This document shows, in pieces, positions 42,624-47,500 of a stretch of 47,500 bases of DNA. The notes under the pieces were generated by a model that was given only the letters and a program-made list of their open reading frames with translations, made no database searches and was not told where the DNA came from. Every line of letters starts with the position of its first letter. Within the stretch, counting starts at the first letter, position 1. Origin of the DNA: Chrysomallon squamiferum (Eukaryota; Mollusca; Gastropoda; Neomphalida; Peltospiridae); the NCBI GenBank assembly GCA_012295275.1, contig CM022671.1, positions 11,608,178 through 11,655,677 of the forward strand, given 5' to 3'. Position numbers and translations under genes: made by a program.

Positions 42624-42725
42624 ATGGAGGTCATCAAGAGTCAGAAAGGTGGATCAAAAATGTGTTATCATGGCCACATGTATACCAAGTTAGCTACTAG
42701 TAAGAACAAGATTTGGTGGAAATGA
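42624..42725 (+). pseudogene. FLYWCH zinc-finger fragment of a MULE-type transposase
   Basis: Reads MEVIKSQKGGSKMCYHGHMY, then TKLATSKNKIWWK and a TGA at 42723-42725. The pattern S-x-x-G-x-x-x-x-x-Y-x-G-x-x-Y-x-x ... W-W is the start of a FLYWCH finger. The stop falls where the first zinc-binding Cys of the W-x-C motif would be expected. The rest of the finger is not clearly readable. Confidence 0.6.
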
Positions 42726-42929
42726 GTGGGAGCTTCCGGATGATGGGATCCCAAGATGACTCCACAAACCTCCGGTATGTTCCCAAAACTGGCAGTCTCC
42801 AGATTAGGTAATCGGTGAGGTGTTGTAATCCGCTTCCAGAAATGGGAAAACTGGCGTGAGCAATTAAGGCCAATTTAGAGGCACGAAGAACAGAGGGGGC
42901 GATTAACCAGATTAACGAGATTAACTTTA

Positions 42930-43417
42930 ATGAGCAGTGAAGACAGAAAATACTACCTATATAAATACTGTACAGACATGATGTTTGTTATGTTTGATCG
43001 TGGCTGCGAAGGGAGTGTCCAGTTAAGATGTGTTATAATCTCACTGCCAGAATCGGGAATAAACCCAAACCTCCGACTTCGCCGCACACCACCACTCTTT
43101 CCACCTTCTCTATGGAATATGCACGAGACCACAGAACGAACAACATTTGTGAAGGGTGGAACAATAAGTTTTTCAGCATGTTTGGCCATCATCATCCTTC
43201 TGTCTGGAAAGTTATCCAGTGATTCCAGCGTGAAGAATCCACTGTTCTTCAACAGGATGCAGTTGGCAACCCTCGAAGAAGCGCAAGAACAAAGGTCATA
43301 TTCGCCTCCAGTGGAGACTCAAAGATCTTGTGTCAGGACCGTGTCAATAGTTCCAAGTCCATTCCCGAGTTTTTGGTTGGAGTCGGACACAACATTCGTA
43401 TTACCAAGTGCTTATGA
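42930..43417 (+). pseudogene. MULE transposase C-terminal relic with frameshift and stop
   Basis: In one frame PPSLWNMHETTERT (about 43110-43150) matches the family's P-x-x-x-W-N-V/M-H-E stretch. The frame then shifts to RTNNICEGWNNKFFSMFGHH, then HPSVWKVIQ, a stop (TGA 43220-43222), and FQREESTVLQQD onward to PEFLVGVGHNIRI and a TGA at 43415-43417. T-N-N-x-x-E-G-W-x-N-x-F, H-P-x-x-W-x-x-I and F-L-x-G-V-G-H-N-I are recognisable end motifs of FLYWCH/MULE-type proteins. The DDE catalytic core appears deleted. Inactive. Confidence 0.65.
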
Positions 43418-43504
43418 GAATAAATTTGTTCTGAATAAAACTTTTTCTTTCTTTCCGTTTCTTTCTTTCCTGTTTCTTTTTTTCCAGTTTCTTTCTTTCC
43501 GTTT

Positions 43505-43650
43505 AACTTAAATTATACATCTATGTGTGTTTGTATGTATGTGTATATGTATGTCTGTCTGTCTGAATCTGTCTGTCTGTCTGTCTGTATGTATTCAAGT
43601 ACATATACGTACGTACATATATTTATATGTATGTATGTATGTATATTAGT
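43505..43650 (+). repeat. GTAT/GTCT tetranucleotide-rich tract
   Basis: GTCTGTCTGTCTG runs and GTATGTATGTAT runs after the MULE relic. Confidence 0.9.
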
Positions 43651-43776
43651 TTGAATTAAACTTTTTGTAAACTGTTTCTAAATTTGTTTCAAGTATGTTT
43701 TATTGTTGTTTTTACAATTATTAATTTTTGTATCTGTACATTTGGATATAGATGAGCCTGTATATATTTACATTAC

Positions 43777-43798
43777 TGGTGTGAGTGTGTGTGTTTGA

Positions 43799-43890
<92 letters not shown>
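43777..43890 (+). repeat. GT then GA compound microsatellite
   Basis: GT tract up to 43816 and then 74 bases of GA (43817-43890). Relative to the inverted repeat copy C the GA tract equals CT downstream of its end, as in copy B. Confidence 0.97.
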
Positions 43891-43892
<2 letters not shown>

Positions 43893-43917
43893 CTTTTTAT
43901 GTATATCTATGCGTAAG

Positions 43918-44186
43918 TCAGCTTGTTTCAGCATCAGTAAACTGGTTTAATTAATTATTAGCTGTGTGAAAACTAATTAGCAACATAAATAACTGAGATA
44001 ATAAATATACACTGTATAATAACAAAACAACGTCGTTATTTTTCTTAAAATTAATTAGATGTTGCACAGTAACAACAAATTCATGGCGTATAGTTGGTTA
44101 ATTACAAGATAAATGGTTTATATTAAAAATATAATATATCTTCATATATAACGTGGTTGATTTAGATATTTCACGTTGACGTCCTA
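43918..44186 (-). repeat. Dispersed repeat family, copy C (inverted)
   Basis: The minus strand reads AAACCAGTTTACTGATGCTG at one end and GTTTTCACACAGCTAATAAT inside, matching copies A and B. The inner part (CAACGTGAAATAT region) is more diverged. A and C share about 40 bases beyond where copy B turns into CT repeats. Confidence 0.82.
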
Positions 44187-46021
44187 ATAAAGAGACACTC
44201 GTATCTGTGAGTAATAAATCTGACACTGGACGGCAGTGTAATTATTTCTGGACACAGGATAACAGAAAAGTGTGAACTGCACACAGCAATACTCGAGTGC
44301 TTCCACAAACACAGAGAGATAATCAACGAAAGCAAAATAAAATTACATTTCATTGCCGCATGCCACAACGATATTTTTTTAGAAATTTCATTTTGCTCAC
44401 TAATCAGAAGTGACCACATTTATTTTTGCTACAAAAGGCACGCGTGAGTCAAGCGTCAACTGCTGCTACTACTGCTTTTACGAGCCAGCCAGGTCGTTAG
44501 ATCATAAACTCCTAACCTATCTTTTGTGTTTACGTTTCACTCTGTGTTACGTGTTTTATTATTCCTGCACAATGTCACTCTGTTGAAATGGGTTATCACT
44601 GCATATGATTGTGTTTAGTATAATAAAGTTAGGAGAACGAACTAAAATTAAAATATTTAAAGTGAGACTTTCTTTTCATTTCTTTTTTCCTTTTTTTTGT
44701 TATAGTCACTGGTAATATTGCTAAATTTCTGTAATATATATATATATATATCTATCTATATAGATATATATAATATATTCAAATATTTTTTAAGCTGCAC
44801 TGTCTCATTAGCGCTCCTTGACGCTCGTGTATTAATCATTTATACATGAATGTGTTCAAAATAAATTCACCATAATTCATAAAATCGTTAATAAGTCCTG
44901 TTTTCTCTGGAAGTTCATGGTTAGGTTGATGCCTGAGAAAATTAGGAAAATATTTTTTAGTGTTGGATCTTAAAAAGATGTTGATAAAATAACGAATGGG
45001 TCCATGAACACAGCTCGGCAATAAAATAAGAATTGAGAATTTGACATTTTTCAAAATAGAAGATTAATGTTGTCTAATATCGTAGTCTGGGTTATACTCA
45101 ACTGATGAAGTTCGTGGTGAATTTTATCACAATACTGATGTGGGAGAATGTTGAATTTTTTCAATAATTTCCATCACTGACAGAAAGTAATAGAGTTATC
45201 CTCAGCGTCAAATAAATAAAATCAAAGGAGAGGAAAAGAAATAAAATTCAATCAGTAAAATAAACGTACGGATGGATCAATAGCTAGAACGACCAAAAGA
45301 CAAACAGATACAAACACAGACAAACAAACAGAAAATACAAATATAAACATACAAACAGATTATATATTGATAAATATAAATACTGAAATACAGACAGGAA
45401 GATAAATAAAATAAATAAAATAAATAAAATAAATAAATAAACATAAAAATAGTCACAATTATTTCTCGAACGACTACTGAACGACAGACATCATTAATTT
45501 ATCTTTGTCAGTTTACTAGTGTTTCTGTATTTTACACAGTTTTTTCACCTCCCACTCTAGACAACTTTACCCATTCGAGACGATTTGCAGAAGTGCCCTG
45601 ATTGCAAACTAGATTCGTTTTTCAAAACTGCCTCAAGGGGATGAGGAGTTTTGAACAGAAATCAATAACTCGTCATTTCAAAGCAGACTGTTTCTCAAGA
45701 CTTCTGTGAAGATTCAGCGTTTTTAATTTAATTTAGTTTCGTATTAAACCCGGGTTAACGTCACTGAGGCGCTCTTAAACATACCCCGAGGCTCGAAACC
45801 GAGTCGTGCACGTGACTGCACGTAACAGAGATTACTTCACACACAGTGGTTATCATTGCTAGTAGGGCTGGTCGAGTTTCATATTTCTGCACTTATTAAT
45901 GATTTAACTTTGGAAAAACAGGCTCTATTTCTCGTTCTAGACAGGAGTACGAGAGTAGGAGCAGACCTGATGTTCATACCTGCTTTATTCTTTATAATGT
46001 AATTTTATTTATTCATTTATT

Positions 46022-46060
46022 TATGTATGTATTACTTTTATTTATTTATTTATTTATTTA

Positions 46061-46125
<65 letters not shown>

Positions 46126-46146
46126 TTTTTTTTTTTTTTTTTTTTT
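46022..46146 (+). repeat. TTTA and ATT repeat ending in a T-run
   Basis: TTTATTTA, then ATT triplets (about 46064-46123), then T-run to 46146. Confidence 0.96.
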
Positions 46147-47224
46147 AAAGCCTGAAACTACCCTATAAACCTTAAAACGTCTTACATATTTATAGTTCTT
46201 GATTTTTTTTTTTTTTTTTTTTTTTTTGATTTTGATTTTGATTTTACAACACAGTATTTATCAAATATTTAAGAGCAAAGAAAAAGAATAGAAAGCGTTG
46301 GTTCACAGGAAATAAATTAAAATATAAAACACAACCAGAAAAAATTCTGTTAAAATATCCTCGCCATCATTACGAACAGCAATTAATTTACATATTATTA
46401 TTATTACTAACCAGCAGTTGAATAGCAGCTTTAAAACCAAAACACGTTTACTATCGTCAGTTAACTGTGTTGTTTTGTAGAACATTTTCGTAATCGCATA
46501 TTTCCACCAGATTTTATTAATTTCCCTGCATCATTTTAATATACTGTTGAAAAAACCTCTATCTACATACATACTGACGTCACGATTAAAATTGAAACAT
46601 GAAAATTGCTGCGCGCAGATGTTTTGTAATTTATATTTTCTTAATTCATTATTTGCCAACAAAATTAGTTTGCTTAATTACTAAAGAAGAAGCTGATCAT
46701 ACATTTTTTTTTTTTTTTTTTTTTTTAAACATTTGTTACTGTCAGTTGTACACTTTAATAAATATATATATATATATATATATATATTTATGATCTGTTT
46801 TTCAGTATGGTTTGTTTGTTTGGTTGCTTGTTTGTTATATTTCAACGTGATTATACATCTTTAACAATGCTTGACTTTTTCGTAGTTTTGCCTATTTAGT
46901 TTCAGTAACAAATCACTTTCGTTAGTTCTTTTGTACTGATTATCGATAATGTGTTTGTGACTGTAGTTTATTTTTAAAACTATAATTTCTTTTTAAAATG
47001 TATTTATAATGGAGACGCAGGTGTTATATTTTTAAATTATCAGATAAATGCGCTCGGCTTTTCTTAGATATTGTTGCTTTAATAGGCAATTACCAGTGAA
47101 AAAAATAAACAGTGACGCCTACTGTTTCAATAAGGAACATTTGCTGGTAGAGAAACATATTTCTAACTTTCTCTGTAGTTTAATGTGTCTGTTCTGATGG
47201 GAAGATATTAATATTTAAATCACG

Positions 47225-47317
47225 TTTTTGTCCTGTACTGATAAAGTTTCACATACATTTTTATTTTTCTGTTTTTGTCCTGTACTGATAAAGTTTCACA
47301 TACATTTTTATTTTGCT
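47225..47317 (+). repeat. 47-bp tandem duplication
   Basis: Two adjacent copies starting TTTTTGTCCTGTACTGATAA at 47225 and 47272, almost identical. Confidence 0.94.
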
Positions 47318-47500
47318 GCAAATGATTTAAAAGTGGTAAATTGTATTTTCAAAGGGCAGAGTTTATTCTTGATTATATTTTTCTTATTTACTTTGTTTGA
47401 TATATCATGATCAACAATATCGTTTTGCCCTAATTTTTACCTTTCCAGCCTCTTGTTTTTCGTAAGGCGTTCACTGAATATAACTTTCAGAATTCCCAAA

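Larger units (their letters stand above)
42028..43500 (+). mobile_element. Decayed FLYWCH/MULE-type transposon relic
   Basis: Inverted A/G-rich arms of 24 bases (42028-42051 and 43477-43500) share GGAAAGAAAGAAACTGG followed by seven A. Between them lie pieces of a MULE-type transposase with an N-terminal FLYWCH finger. The arms lie inside low-complexity sequence, so they may be simple repeats rather than true TIRs; no target duplication was confirmed. 42121-42620 has no recognised content. Confidence 0.6.
44187..47500. other. AT-rich intergenic sequence to window end
   Basis: TA tract (44736-44771), AAATA repeat (45404-45440), ATT repeat and T-runs (46058-46146, 46206-46227, 46705-46726), TA tract (46761-46787). 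No gene recognised. A 47-bp tandem duplication lies at 47225-47317. Confidence 0.7.

Noticed and set aside
17134-44186. Repeat copies as a CRISPR-like or regularly spaced array
   Set aside because: Only three copies, far apart and in both orientations, in a eukaryotic genome; a dispersed repeat explains them.

Overview
This window is AT-rich eukaryotic DNA. It has spliced exons with GT-AG borders, long introns, abundant microsatellites and relics of DNA transposons. Proteins and gene structure point to an invertebrate. The one clear gene is the 3' half of a neuroglian/L1CAM-family adhesion molecule, closest in layout to protostome neuroglians. The repeat content (long CA/TG, GA and ATT tracts, pogo/Tigger-like and MULE relics) would suit a mollusc, but the species is inference.

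Bases 1-9520 carry fourteen + strand exons of this gene. I placed them by following reading phase across every splice site: from base 2 they join into 791 codons plus stop with no frame break. They encode the last Ig domain, five FN3 domains (a basic RHRR site lies in the third), a membrane-proximal linker made of two small phase 1-1 exons, one transmembrane helix, and a cytoplasmic tail with the FIGQY ankyrin-binding motif and a PDZ-type C-terminus. Earlier Ig domains lie upstream of the window. A 3' UTR of roughly 1.5-3 kb follows; it holds a 194-bp tandem duplication and candidate poly(A) and Pumilio sites.

From about 12.5 kb to the end no intact protein gene is recognisable. This 35 kb holds (1) a three-copy dispersed repeat family linked to CT/GA tracts; (2) a pair of shorter dispersed repeats ending in a shared 17-mer; (3) a TIR-bounded element of about 1.3 kb with TA target duplication and a broken pogo/Tigger-like transposase C-terminus; (4) a decayed FLYWCH/MULE-type transposase relic between inverted A/G-rich arms; (5) a 1.3-kb TG-rich array with two sub-domains; and (6) many microsatellites and minisatellites. 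A further Tigger-type fragment sits antisense in intron 4 of the neuroglian gene. A few GC-richer islands (about 18.5, 21.4, 26.8, 28.0 and 30.0-30.25 kb) look exon- or promoter-like; the best is at 30.02-30.25 kb, with an NRF1-like site, an ATG and a good splice donor.

No previously undescribed multi-gene system is visible. The most useful leads are possible isoform diversity of the neuroglian gene (retained intron 13, cassette linker exons), the TIR element, and the dispersed repeat family.
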